64,000 nucleotides of DNA from contig CANLCJ010000002.1 of assembly GCA_947489085.1 (NCBI GenBank), positions 140,217-204,216 of the forward strand. The letters are read 5' to 3'. The position numbers and the translations under genes are program-made. Source of the stretch: an uncultured Flavobacteriaceae bacterium. GTDB lineage: Bacteria > Bacteroidota > Bacteroidia > Flavobacteriales > Flavobacteriaceae. The notes under the pieces are model-generated. The model was not told the origin of the DNA and did not search any database. It worked only from the letters and a program-made list of their open reading frames with translations. This document shows positions 54,211 to 63,831 of this stretch, piece after piece (the first letter of the stretch is position 1; each line of letters begins with the position of its first letter).

Positions 54211-56061
54211 TTATTCTACAAGAAGCCTTAACGTTTGTCCTTCTGCTCTAAGCAAATACATCCCGCTTGAAACTCCAGTTAAATCTACAGTAGTGCCACT
54301 ACCAGACCTTATTCTAGTCCCTTGTAACGTAAATGCCTCCCAATTGGTAGATGTACTCAAATTAAAAACACCACTACTTGGGTTAGGAAATACTGTAATT
54401 GCTTCTAAAGTTTCGTCTATTACTCTTGCGCTTGTACTTTTAGCACTATTATTAAAATCGATATCTACAGAAATTACCGAGAATGCAGGAACATCTATAA
54501 CACTTCTATTGCTTTCAGCTTCATCAATTTCTTCGATGGCATTAGTTACCAAATTAGGAAACCTTACGCCTCTTGCTCTATAGCTATAGTTCCTTCTTTG
54601 GTTGCCGTTTGTTCTTAAAAACACACGTCCTGTTTTATTTCCCTTGTTAACAATTAAAACATTTATTCTACCATTAATTCTTGTTGACACTGCATTGATA
54701 GCTTGCGCTCTTTGTCTTTGGTTATTTATCTCTAGTCTAGGCGATGTAATTACAGGATTACTAAATAATTGTTGATCTCTTAGCGCATCTCTAAAAATCT
54801 CGTAAACACGTCCATAGCCTGTTGCTACAGATGTTGTACCATTACCAGGGAACGTATATTGTTCGTTTAACCCAAAGGTTGAAAATAAGTTAATTCTATC
54901 GATATCAGATCTTCTTATTAAATCCAAATACGAATCTGCCATACCTAAAACACTGGCACCTATTTCGCCTTCAATACCACCAGATACTCCCCATTCTGTT
55001 AACCAAACTCTTCTTTTCTCTGGATTTACCTGGCGTTGGCAAAAGTTTATACTATTTCTCATAGTATCGCTTGCTGTTAATAAACCTCTTAGTTCAGCAG
55101 GGCTTAAATTTGCTGCTGGTATTGGGTTTTGCCTTTCTTGTTCTCTAATTCTTACATAACGATGTACCACTATAGCATCAAAAAAAGATTGGTCTCCCAC
55201 AATGTCTCTATTGTATTGCTGGTGTCTGGCCTCTGTTTCGCCTCTAAACGATATAGGTATGGCAAAGCGCATGCGAGTACCTGTGTCGTTATTTCTTCGT
55301 AGTACACGTACAACTTCTCTAGTACGGGCTACCCATTCTTGTTCTGTAAAAATGGTAGCACTACGCTGCCCTAAAAAGAAAAATTCATTACCCAGCTCTA
55401 CATCGCGAACTGTAAACCCATCTTCTCGCATAGAGCGTATTCTATCTCTTGAAGAAAATTGATTGTCTTCTATAATGTTTAAAACCGTTAATAAATCTAA
55501 TGGTTTGCCCCTACTTTCAGCCCTGTCGAATATGCCTCGCAACGCAGGGTAACCTAATCGTAACGATGCTGGACTTGTGGTAAACTCGCTTGGGCGCCTG
55601 TTCTGTGGGTCGTCTTCTAAAACAGGATCGCTGGCGTTTCTGGTATCTGCTGGAAAAAACACGCCATTTACAGTTTTATCTCTCCAATTGTAAGTGTTAC
55701 CAAATACACCTTGGGGAAAACGTATAACCACAGGATCATTTGTATTTAAATGGTCTTGTAATACGGGTGCAAAAAAACCTTGATTGGAAGTTCTGGATGG
55801 TTCTGGCCCTCTAGATTGTACTCCTGTTCCTCTTGTGTTAATATCGACATTAGATCCTAACAGGTGGTTATTAAAAGGAGAAGTTCCTTGTCCTGAGTTC
55901 ACATTAATAGTTGCCGTAAAAGTACTTTCGCTACCGTTTATAGCATCAAAAGGAAAATCTACCTCTTGTGCATTAGCAAAGGAAAGCCCAATAAGGCTTA
56001 AAGCGCCGCAAAATATGTGTCTTGTTTTAAAATGTGTGTTTTTGTGTCTGTTTTTTTTCAT
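54211..56061 (-). CDS. T9SS-secreted glycoside hydrolase-like protein
   Basis: 616 residues. Signal peptide (ends ANAQ), then a catalytic-looking (beta/alpha)8 domain. The pair VELGNEFFF (NE, likely acid/base, about 221) and VWLTEWGVSG (E, likely nucleophile) matches clan GH-A enzymes such as GH39/GH51. A small beta-domain follows, then a type A T9SS C-terminal sorting domain (VFPNPSSGVFNLS ... GMYLLRAEG). Secreted or surface-attached through T9SS. The GH family and substrate are not determined; retention of both glutamates suggests activity. Confidence 0.78.
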   Translation of the reverse strand: MKKNRHKNTHFKTRHIFCGALSLIGLSFANAQEVDFPFDAINGSESTFTATINVNSGQGTSPFNNHLLGSNVDINTRGTGVQSRGPEPSRTSNQGFFAPVLQDHLNTNDPVVIRFPQGVFGNTYNWRDKTVNGVFFPADTRNASDPVLEDDPQNRRPSEFTTSPASLRLGYPALRGIFDRAESRGKPLDLLTVLNIIEDNQFSSRDRIRSMREDGFTVRDVELGNEFFFLGQRSATIFTEQEWVARTREVVRVLRRNNDTGTRMRFAIPISFRGETEARHQQYNRDIVGDQSFFDAIVVHRYVRIREQERQNPIPAANLSPAELRGLLTASDTMRNSINFCQRQVNPEKRRVWLTEWGVSGGIEGEIGASVLGMADSYLDLIRRSDIDRINLFSTFGLNEQYTFPGNGTTSVATGYGRVYEIFRDALRDQQLFSNPVITSPRLEINNQRQRAQAINAVSTRINGRINVLIVNKGNKTGRVFLRTNGNQRRNYSYRARGVRFPNLVTNAIEEIDEAESNRSVIDVPAFSVISVDIDFNNSAKSTSARVIDETLEAITVFPNPSSGVFNLSTSTNWEAFTLQGTRIRSGSGTTVDLTGVSSGMYLLRAEGQTLRLLVE

Positions 56062-56713
56062 CTTTTAGGTTTTGTTTTTTGTTGGCTAAATACTATCCAT
56101 TCCAATACACATCATAAAACCTGCATGTAAGTCTTGTAAATTGTGTTTCATTTTTAGATATAATGGTAGCGTATCAATTGTGCACCACGTTTATACGTAT
56201 GGATCAAATCACAAAAAAATTGTATTGGAAATCTGTTTGCTATTTACAGAGAGTAGGAGCACCTTCTTAAATTGGCCGTTTTAAGAATTAGATCGCATGG
56301 GGTGTACGTCTAGTGGCAGCTTACCATTCCTGCTAAAAAACATATTTTAGCCTGATATGTAGACGCTAATCAACAGGAAACTTACAAAATGATTTTATTT
56401 TAACATTTTACAGATGCAATATGCATTTTTTACATATTATTATTTTGTTTTTCGCATTTTGTTCTTATACACAAAAACATTCTACGAACTAATAAATGCC
56501 TTAAATCAATGCATTTTACTTGAAGAGAGATAGCATCCTTATTTAAGGATATATTACACCACTGAGTGGAGAACATGTAACGTACACTTGTAAAATGCGA
56601 AAATTTATAGAAACAAGTTGATGGTATTGTTGGAAAAGCCATTAGAATAGCCTTAATAAAGAATTTTAACTGTTTCTATCGCTTTAATATAAATATTAGA
56701 GTCTATTTAATAC
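56062..56713. other. Long intergenic stretch without a recognisable gene
   Basis: About 650 bp upstream of the T9SS protein gene. The longest open frame (minus, 56430-56642) has a composition unlike its neighbours and no signal peptide or family motif. A small hairpin (GCTAAAA/TTTTAGC, 56332-56351) lacks a T-run. It may hold the upstream regulatory region of the T9SS gene; nothing else could be supported. Confidence 0.5.
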
Positions 56714-56751
56714 AAAAGATCGTCTAAAAACTAGTTTTTAGACGATCTTTT
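56714..56751 (-). terminator. Strong terminator after the small MORN gene
   Basis: Perfect 17-bp arms around CTAG, T-rich on either strand, 43 bp after the stop at 56794. Confidence 0.9.
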
Positions 56752-56793
56752 TAGTTGTGGTGGTGTTAAATTTAATTGGCTATGTGTAATCGG

Positions 56794-57111
56794 TTAAAGT
56801 GAGGCAATGTTTTTAGAATAATCTACTTTTTTAGTTTTACCATCTATAATATAAATCCATTCCCCTGTTTTCTTTCCGTTTTTGTAATAAGCAGTTACTG
56901 TTTTATCTCCCGCTTCATTAAAACTCAACCATTTGCCTTCCAATTTACCATCGGCTGTGTAAGATCCTGTTTGACTCACCTTACCATTGTCGTGATAGTA
57001 TACGACATCTATAAGATTGGTGTCTTTATTAAGTGTTAATGCTCTTTCTTTTTGTGCAAAAATTGAAGCACTTATTAATAATGCTGCTAGAATTGATATA
57101 TATGTTTTCAT
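56794..57111 (-). CDS. Small secreted MORN-repeat protein
   Basis: 105 residues. Signal peptide (ends IFAQ), then three MORN/YwqK-type repeats (VYYHDNGKVSQTGSYTADGK, GKWLSFNEAGDKTVTAYYKNGK, GEWIYIIDGK). Same repeat family as the larger protein at 46.2 kb. Divergent from the PiT gene, with the TAACATT pair (57184-57201) between them. Confidence 0.8.
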   Translation of the reverse strand: MKTYISILAALLISASIFAQKERALTLNKDTNLIDVVYYHDNGKVSQTGSYTADGKLEGKWLSFNEAGDKTVTAYYKNGKKTGEWIYIIDGKTKKVDYSKNIASL

Positions 57112-57183
57112 AATGATTAATGTATTTTGTTGATGATTACTTTACAAATATATATTTTATTTTACTTTTAAACAACAATTAGG

Positions 57184-57201
57184 TAACATTAAATTAACAT
57201 T
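57184..57201 (+). promoter_or_regulatory. TAACATT direct repeat upstream of the PiT gene
   Basis: TAACATT-AAAT-TAACATT is a 7-4-7 direct repeat with 11-bp period, the same half-site as at 49099 and 49110. It lies 191 bp before the PiT ATG and 73 bp before the divergent small MORN gene, so the target is ambiguous. Confidence 0.6.
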
Positions 57202-57339
57202 GAAATCTTTTAATTCTGATTATCAGATGCTTAAATGTGTAAAAAAATTAATATTAGAGTATATTTTACATAATGTATTAAAAATACTGTGTAGTACGTT
57301 TTGTTTTCATTAATGCATATATAGAACATAACATTGTCG

Positions 57340-57347
57340 TAACTTTG
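57340..57347 (+). promoter_or_regulatory. -7 box TAACTTTG before the PiT gene
   Basis: Exact TAnnTTTG, 44 bp upstream of the ATG. Confidence 0.55.
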
Positions 57348-57391
57348 CGATCGTTTTAAAATAAGACATTTGTCCTTATAACATATTATAA

Positions 57392-59683
57392 ATGGATCAT
57401 ATTTACATGTACATGCTAATTGCCTTAGGTTTTTTGGCAATAGCAGATTTAATTGTTGGTGTTAGTAACGATGCTGTAAACTTTCTAAATTCTGCCATAG
57501 GCTCTAAAGCAGTATCTTTTAAAACCATAATGATTGTAGCTAGCTTAGGTGTTGCGCTTGGCGCACTTAGTTCTAGCGGTATGATGGAGGTTGCTCGAAA
57601 AGGCATTTTTAACCCTAGCGAATTTATGTTTGATGAAATCATGATTATTTTCATGGCAGTAATGATAACAGACATACTTTTACTGGACTTTTTTAACACC
57701 TTGGGTTTACCAACATCTACAACAGTTTCTATTGTTTTTGAATTGCTTGGTGCTTCTGTAGCTATTGCCGTTTTAAAGATTATGGCGCCAGATAGCGGAC
57801 AAACGCTATTAGATTTAGGCAAGTATATTAATAACGGGAAGGCTATAGAAATTATTCTGGGCATCTTACTTTCTGTTGTTGTAGCATTCTCTATAGGGGC
57901 TTTAATTCAGTTTGTGTCCCGTTTACTTTTATCTTTCGATTTTAAAAACAAACCCAAATATTATGGCGCTATATTTAGTGGATTTGCCATAACTTCTATC
58001 CTTTATTTTATTTTAATAAAAGGTATTAAAAATGCCGCTTTTATGAGTGGGGATTTAAAGGCCATGATAAATGATAATAATTGGGCACTTTTGGGTATTG
58101 GTTTTGTGTTTTTTGCATTAATTTCTATGGCATTAATATCTTTACTTAAGGCCGATATTTATAAAATAATAATTGTTGTAGGTACTTTTGCTTTAGCTGT
58201 GGCTTTTGCAGGTAACGATCTTGTAAATTTTATTGGAGTTCCTATTGCAGCTTTCGATTCGTTTAACGTTGCTCAAGCCAGCGGTGTAGACCCTGAGAGT
58301 TTAAGAATGACTAGCCTATCTCAAGCCATACCCACGCAACCTGTTTTATTATTAATTGCGGGCTTAGTTATGGTACTTACACTTTGGTTTTCTAGTAAAG
58401 CTAAAGCTGTGGTTAAGACCTCTGTAGATTTATCACGCCAAGACGATGTTAATGAGCGTTTCGAACCTAACTTTTTGTCGCGTTACATTGTAAGATTAAG
58501 TATTAATCTCTCCGACGCTTTTAACACCTTACTACCCGATGCTGCAACAAGGTATATAAATAGACAATTCGAGCATACCAGAGTTCCTGCTTCTGTTAAA
58601 ACAAAGGATATGCCTGCTTTCGATTTGGTAAGGGCCTCTGTTAATTTAATGGTAGCTAGTGTGCTTATATCTATTGCCACATCCATGAAACTGCCTTTAT
58701 CTACCACATACGTAACATTTATGGTTGCTATGGGTACTTCTTTGGCAGACCGTGCATGGGGTAGCGAAAGTGCTGTTTATAGAGTGGCTGGTGTACTTAG
58801 TGTAATTGGAGGTTGGTTTTTTACTGCCTTGAGTGCTTTTGTTGCAGCATCAATTATGGCTGTAATACTGTTTTATGGCAAAGGTTACGCTTTAACTGCG
58901 TTGCTTATACTAGCCGTAGTATTACTTAGTAAAAACTATATTACGCACCGTAAGCAATCTAAAGAGCAAAAAGTAGAGAATACGTTACAAAAAGCCGAAA
59001 GTAGTTCTACGCAAGGTGTTATTGTAGAAAGCGCCGATAATATTGCCAATGTAATAAAAAGAGGTAACCGTATCTATACAGGCGCTGTAAATGGTTTGGC
59101 TACTCATAATTTAAAGCTTCTTAAAAAGAATAAAGCACAAATAGATAAGCTCTCTAACGAAATAGAAGATTTAAGAGATAACATTTACTATTTTATTAAA
59201 AATTTAGAAGACCCTAGTGTTAACGCAAGTAACTTTTACATAAGTATTTTAAGTTATTTACAAGACATGACACAATCGCTTACCTACATTTCGAACGCTA
59301 GTTATAAACACGTAAATAACAATCATAAAAAATTAAAATTTAGCCAGATAAAGGAACTTAAAGATATCGATGCGCATTTAGAAGATTTATTCAATACTAC
59401 TAAAATAGCATTCGAGTCTGGTTCTTTCGAATTAATTGGTACTGTTTTAGACGAAAAGAGTAAATTTTTTAATTTGGTTACCGAAAAAATACAAATACAG
59501 GTAGAGCGCACTAGAGCCGAAGAATCTAGCCCAAAAAACACGACCTTATATTTTAGCTTACTTTTAGAAACTAAAGATTTATTAAATGCTACCATGAGTT
59601 TATTAGAAGAGTATTACAATGCACATGATGCTTCTGTAAAACCTGCTAGAATTACAGCAACAAATGGTGATGCTTCGGTTTAA
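57392..59683 (+). CDS. PiT-family inorganic phosphate transporter with C-terminal PhoU-like domain
   Basis: 763 residues. Two PiT signature halves are present: VGVSNDAVNFLNS near residue 25, and AFAGNDLVNFIGVPIA, where the GND of the GANDxxN motif is visible. About ten or more TM segments run to residue 520, then a cytoplasmic helical domain (about 545-750, LKLLKKNKAQIDKLSNEIEDLRDN) resembling PhoU/DUF47. The fused tail is common in Bacteroidota and probably gates or senses uptake. Low-affinity phosphate/proton symport is the family function. Confidence 0.9.
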   Translation: MDHIYMYMLIALGFLAIADLIVGVSNDAVNFLNSAIGSKAVSFKTIMIVASLGVALGALSSSGMMEVARKGIFNPSEFMFDEIMIIFMAVMITDILLLDFFNTLGLPTSTTVSIVFELLGASVAIAVLKIMAPDSGQTLLDLGKYINNGKAIEIILGILLSVVVAFSIGALIQFVSRLLLSFDFKNKPKYYGAIFSGFAITSILYFILIKGIKNAAFMSGDLKAMINDNNWALLGIGFVFFALISMALISLLKADIYKIIIVVGTFALAVAFAGNDLVNFIGVPIAAFDSFNVAQASGVDPESLRMTSLSQAIPTQPVLLLIAGLVMVLTLWFSSKAKAVVKTSVDLSRQDDVNERFEPNFLSRYIVRLSINLSDAFNTLLPDAATRYINRQFEHTRVPASVKTKDMPAFDLVRASVNLMVASVLISIATSMKLPLSTTYVTFMVAMGTSLADRAWGSESAVYRVAGVLSVIGGWFFTALSAFVAASIMAVILFYGKGYALTALLILAVVLLSKNYITHRKQSKEQKVENTLQKAESSSTQGVIVESADNIANVIKRGNRIYTGAVNGLATHNLKLLKKNKAQIDKLSNEIEDLRDNIYYFIKNLEDPSVNASNFYISILSYLQDMTQSLTYISNASYKHVNNNHKKLKFSQIKELKDIDAHLEDLFNTTKIAFESGSFELIGTVLDEKSKFFNLVTEKIQIQVERTRAEESSPKNTTLYFSLLLETKDLLNATMSLLEEYYNAHDASVKPARITATNGDASV

Positions 59684-59776
59684 CCCGTTTTGTAAACGCA
59701 TCTGCGTCTAATTTATTTACAGTCAAAAATTTTCCATATATGTGGTTTCTTTTTCTAGAATGTTTGCGCTAAATAT

Positions 59777-59855
59777 AAAATCTTAATTGCGGTTAAGCTT
59801 TCATAATTTGCCTTAGACTAGCAAAGCATAATTCAACATATGTATACGAAACTAT
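59777..59855 (-). repeat. Dispersed intergenic repeat, copy B
   Basis: Reverse complement aligns with 15244-15321 at about 75%, including GCTAGTCTAAGG and GTTGAATTAT. It occupies most of the gap between the PiT gene and the terminator at 59890. Confidence 0.65.
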
Positions 59856-59889
59856 TATGCATAATAGTATAATTTTAGCATAAAAAACC

Positions 59890-59924
59890 AAAAGCTCCAA
59901 CTTTATACGTTGGAGCTTTTTTTA
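59890..59924. terminator. Terminator between convergent PiT and TonB receptor genes
   Basis: A 12-bp stem AAAAGCTCCAAC/GTTGGAGCTTTT with a 7-nt loop and T-runs on both strands; could serve both genes. Confidence 0.88.
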
Positions 59925-59993
59925 TGATTTTCTATTGATTTATGAAGGGTATGCTTTACTGTTTGTTGTATAATAGTAGTATTAGGTATATAT

Positions 59994-62471
59994 TTAAAAC
60001 TCCCGCTTACCAAATTCACTCTTTATAAATTTCGCTTTGTTTTTACCTTGTTTAAAGGTGTAAGACAGATTTAGTGTTACAATATCTACTTCATAAATGT
60101 AATTTGTAGTTGTAAAAAATTCATTACGCCTTGAGGTAGTAATACGTTGCTCATTACTCTCTAAAAGCCCTAAATCTATATTTTGCCATTGCAAGGTTGC
60201 TTTTAATTTATCGTCAAAGAACGATTTTTGAAATGTTAAATTTGGCTGATAAAATCTGGAATCTTCTCCCTGCGCTGTATTCCTATCAGACAAATAGTTG
60301 AATGCAAACTGTAAAGATGCATTTTCCCAGAAACGCCACGTAGAATTTAAATTAATAGAAAAAACGGTAGCATCGGTATCTAACGGTCTGTTATCGAAAG
60401 TACCATCAATATTATAATTATAGATATTGAATCCTATAAAATTTGTCCAATACTTTGTAGGCTTTATTTCTGCTCCTAACTCTACGCCTATGGCCTTGGC
60501 ATCTCCTACATTAGAGTAAATTCTATTTAAAATTGTATCGTTAAATACAGTATTTACCCTATTAATTACGTTTTCTACATGCCTAAAATAACCTGTTGCA
60601 TAAATAGAATTACCTTTTTTTAACTGCTTTGTAACCCCCAACTCTACCAAATCGATAAATTCTGGTCTTAAATTAGCATCACCCTGTTCTAAGGTTTCAG
60701 AATGTTCACGTTCTGGAAAAGGATTCATTTTAAACGTTGTTGTGCGCTCCACTCTCCTACTATATGCTGCTTTTACATTTGTTTTAGCATTAACAGCATA
60801 TTGCGCAGAGGCGGAAGGGTATAGTTTTACAAAATCGAAATTTAAGGTCTCATCTATGGTATTGTTTCGGTCTTGAAGCCTAAATTCTCGATCCATAACT
60901 TCTAGCCTTGCCCCCAAAGCATAGTCCCATTTCTTCTTTTTTCCAGTTAATTGCAAGTACCCTGCGTGTATGGTACGCTCTAAATCTACAGCACTGGAAA
61001 ACTCGGGTACAAGTTCAAATTCTGCATCGAAATCAGTACGTCTTTCATATATAAAATCGCCTTTGTGCGATAAATTTCTAAATTGATACCCTGTTTCTAC
61101 AACACCAAAATTAAACGGCTTAAAAGTGTAATCTAAAGTAAAACGCACTCCATTTAGGGGATTGTCGTTCGTATTAAACTCGTCCTGAAATAAAAACGAA
61201 CGGTCTGGCTCGCCTAAGTTTTGGTTTACTGTTGGGCCTCCTAACAATGTGTACTCGTATAAAAACGACGCCTCTAATTTCGCAGTGCTATCAAAATTAT
61301 GACTCCAATCTAAACTTGCCAACGCAAAATCGCTTCTGCGTTCCCTAAGGTTACTATTAAAATACTGTATGGTATACAACCGGGTATCTGGATCTGCAAG
61401 ATCTACAGCGTTATTATCAAAATACACAATGTCTGCCAAGCGTGCTTTACTTCGTTTTCCAGCAAACGCACCTAGAGAATAACTATTTTTTTTGCTTGGG
61501 GTATAATCTAAGGTAAAACGCCCACTATAATTAGTTTCATCAAAACTACGCTCTCCAGTAGAGGGAAACTGTGTTCTTATGTTATCTATAATTGTAAATA
61601 CATCGCCCTCTCTTCGGCCTCCTAAATCGTTTCTTTGGTAATTCGCACCTATAGATATATTCCAAAGGTCTGTTCTTACATTGTAGGTGCCGTCTATACC
61701 ATAACGTTGGTGTGGCTCGTCGTTACCATAAGTTTCTATAGAAGGAAAACCGCCTTTAACATTGAGTTGCCCAAAAGCACCATTTGTAGCACCCTTCTTG
61801 GTAATAATATTTATAAGACCTGCCTTGCCATCTGGATCGTATTTTGCAGAGGGTGCCGTTATTAATTCTACACTTTTTATAGCGTTAGCTGGTAGTTGTG
61901 CCAAAAGACTTGTTACGTCGCCTTGGGTTGGCTTGCCATTAAGTAGTACTACAAAACCTTTACTGCCCCGCACACTTATTTCGTTTTGGCTATCTATACT
62001 TACGGCTGGTAAATTTCTAATAACGTCTATACCAGAACCGCCTTGCGCGGTTTTAAATTTGGAGGCTTGGTAGACCTGCCTGTCTATTTTGTTTCTAACG
62101 GTACTGCTTTCGCCTTGCACAACCACGGTATTAAGCTGGGCACCAAGCTCCAATTGTAAAAGGCCTAAATCTAATGTTGTTTTAATATTTGTAACTACAA
62201 TAGTCTTTAGTTGTAACTTCTCATATCCTAAAAACGAAGCTTCTAAACTGTAAGTCCCTGCTTTTGTAACTTCTATTTTAAAATCCCCGTTTTCGTTAGA
62301 GAGCACTCCTGTAACAAGTGTGTTAGAATTCGCTTCGTAAAGTGCTATCGTAGCATACTCTAACGGCTGTTGTTGTTCGTCTACAATTTTACCTGTAATT
62401 TGAGCATGTATTTGGCATGTTCCGAAAATAGCATACACGTAAACACATAATATCTTAAAAGTTTTAAACAT
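59994..62471 (-). CDS. TonB-dependent receptor with OMP beta-barrel (family 3 type)
   Basis: 825 residues. Signal peptide (ends IHAQ), CarboxypepD_reg-like domain (GKIVDEQQQPLEYATIALYEA), plug (about 120-220; FVVLLNGKPTQGD, PSAKYDPDGKAGLINIITKK) and a long barrel. The C-terminus (KFIKSEFGKREF) ends in an aromatic residue. The plug matches the outer membrane receptor family lacking a SusD partner. Single gene. Ligand unknown. Confidence 0.9.
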   Translation of the reverse strand: MFKTFKILCVYVYAIFGTCQIHAQITGKIVDEQQQPLEYATIALYEANSNTLVTGVLSNENGDFKIEVTKAGTYSLEASFLGYEKLQLKTIVVTNIKTTLDLGLLQLELGAQLNTVVVQGESSTVRNKIDRQVYQASKFKTAQGGSGIDVIRNLPAVSIDSQNEISVRGSKGFVVLLNGKPTQGDVTSLLAQLPANAIKSVELITAPSAKYDPDGKAGLINIITKKGATNGAFGQLNVKGGFPSIETYGNDEPHQRYGIDGTYNVRTDLWNISIGANYQRNDLGGRREGDVFTIIDNIRTQFPSTGERSFDETNYSGRFTLDYTPSKKNSYSLGAFAGKRSKARLADIVYFDNNAVDLADPDTRLYTIQYFNSNLRERRSDFALASLDWSHNFDSTAKLEASFLYEYTLLGGPTVNQNLGEPDRSFLFQDEFNTNDNPLNGVRFTLDYTFKPFNFGVVETGYQFRNLSHKGDFIYERRTDFDAEFELVPEFSSAVDLERTIHAGYLQLTGKKKKWDYALGARLEVMDREFRLQDRNNTIDETLNFDFVKLYPSASAQYAVNAKTNVKAAYSRRVERTTTFKMNPFPEREHSETLEQGDANLRPEFIDLVELGVTKQLKKGNSIYATGYFRHVENVINRVNTVFNDTILNRIYSNVGDAKAIGVELGAEIKPTKYWTNFIGFNIYNYNIDGTFDNRPLDTDATVFSINLNSTWRFWENASLQFAFNYLSDRNTAQGEDSRFYQPNLTFQKSFFDDKLKATLQWQNIDLGLLESNEQRITTSRRNEFFTTTNYIYEVDIVTLNLSYTFKQGKNKAKFIKSEFGKREF

Positions 62472-62716
62472 CTATACTTTAGTTACTTTTAGTTAATAAT
62501 CGCTGCAAATCTAATTAAGATTTAAAGATATTTTCGCCTTTACAAATTTTATTTTCGCCTTTTTTCTAACATAAAAAACGTGTAGTAATTGACAAAACAT
62601 ATACTGTGTAGCAACATGCTAATGTCTATTTTAACAGTATTCTTTTTACTTTTTTTTATTTCGAAACATCCACAGGCTAAATTAAATCGTAATTATAACA
62701 CTAACATGAAATAATT

Positions 62717-63580
62717 ATGAAGAAAATTTCAACCTTACTTGCCATTGCCATAACCATAAGTTCTTGTGTTTCTAAGAAAAAATATGTTGCACTAGAAAAG
62801 GAAAATGGAGAAATAAAGAGCGAACTGCTTAAAACTAAAATCGCTAAAGAGGATTTAACTTCTAAGTTTGATAAAATCCAGAGGCGTATCGAAGCTTACA
62901 ACAGTAAAATATCTTCTTTAAAACAAGAAAACGATGCGAAATTGGATATTGTAGAAGGTGTTACTGTAGTCTCTAACGCTACAAGAGCCAAAATGCGCGA
63001 AACGTTACGTAACGTCGATCCTGAAAAGTTAAGCAAAGCTAAAACATTAAAAGATTCTATAAATCTAGCTGTTGCGCACAACTTAAAAAGCGCCATAGAT
63101 ACTAGTAATATAAACGAAGATGAAGACTTTGCTGTAAATATTAATGAAACTGTGGTTATGATTTCCATAGCAGATAATATGTTATTTAACTCTGGAAGTT
63201 ACAGATTAAGTTCTAAGGCAGACACTGTTTTAAAGAAATTAGCAGATGTTATCAATTCTGAACCAAGCTTAGATGTTATGGTTGAAGGCCATACTGATGC
63301 CAGAACAATAAACACAGCATTTATTTCAGACAATTGGGATTTAAGTGTGTTAAGAGCAACTTCTGTAGTTAGAAAATTACAGAGTAAATACAACGTAGCG
63401 CCAGAAAAGCTTATTGCAGCTGGTAGAAGTAGCTACCAACCTATTGCTGAAAACAACTCTAAAACTGACAGAGCAAAAAACAGACGTACAAGAATTATTA
63501 TTCTACCTAATATTAATAAGTTTTTTGCTTTAATGAGCAACACCGACGATACTGTTGCTGAAAATATTATTAAAAACTAA
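62717..63580 (+). CDS. OmpA-family lipoprotein
   Basis: 287 residues. Lipobox ISSC (Cys17), a coiled coil (about 25-75, EKENGEIKSELLKTKIAKEDL), and an OmpA C-terminal domain (about 145-265; VMVEGHTDARTINTAFISDNWDLSVLRA, RAKNRRTRI). Outer-membrane-tethered, binds peptidoglycan. Single gene with its own terminator. Confidence 0.9.
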   Translation: MKKISTLLAIAITISSCVSKKKYVALEKENGEIKSELLKTKIAKEDLTSKFDKIQRRIEAYNSKISSLKQENDAKLDIVEGVTVVSNATRAKMRETLRNVDPEKLSKAKTLKDSINLAVAHNLKSAIDTSNINEDEDFAVNINETVVMISIADNMLFNSGSYRLSSKADTVLKKLADVINSEPSLDVMVEGHTDARTINTAFISDNWDLSVLRATSVVRKLQSKYNVAPEKLIAAGRSSYQPIAENNSKTDRAKNRRTRIIILPNINKFFALMSNTDDTVAENIIKN

Positions 63581-63630
63581 TACAATAATTACCAGTCTAC
63601 AAACTAAACTATTTGACTAACTAGATTGTT

Positions 63631-63662
63631 AAAGCACTCCCCGACTAGGAGTGCTTTTTTAT
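63631..63662 (+). terminator. Terminator of the OmpA lipoprotein gene
   Basis: AAAGCACTCC pairs with GGAGTGCTTT across a 7-nt loop and is followed by T residues. Confidence 0.9.
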
Positions 63663-63754
63663 GTTTTAAAAAAATACTCTAATGCCGTTAAAATGCTGTT
63701 TCTTTGGCATAACTGTTAAAATTTGTGACAATATACAGGCTGCCTCTGTACAAA

Positions 63755-63786
63755 TTTGCAAATTATTCCTATAATCTCTACGTTTG
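63755..63786 (+). promoter_or_regulatory. Consensus Bacteroidota promoter
   Basis: TTTG at 63755-63758, 20 bp spacing, then TACGTTTG at 63779-63786, matching TTTG-N20-TAnnTTTG exactly. It drives the TANFOR-like gene starting at 63832. Confidence 0.85.
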
Positions 63787-63831
63787 TAGCTGTAGGTATA
63801 GCCCCAAAAAAATACCTGCTCTCATAACGCC

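Noticed and set aside
56430..56642. Small minus-strand gene
   Set aside because: 70 codons with no signal peptide, family motif or promoter box, and composition unlike the neighbouring genes.
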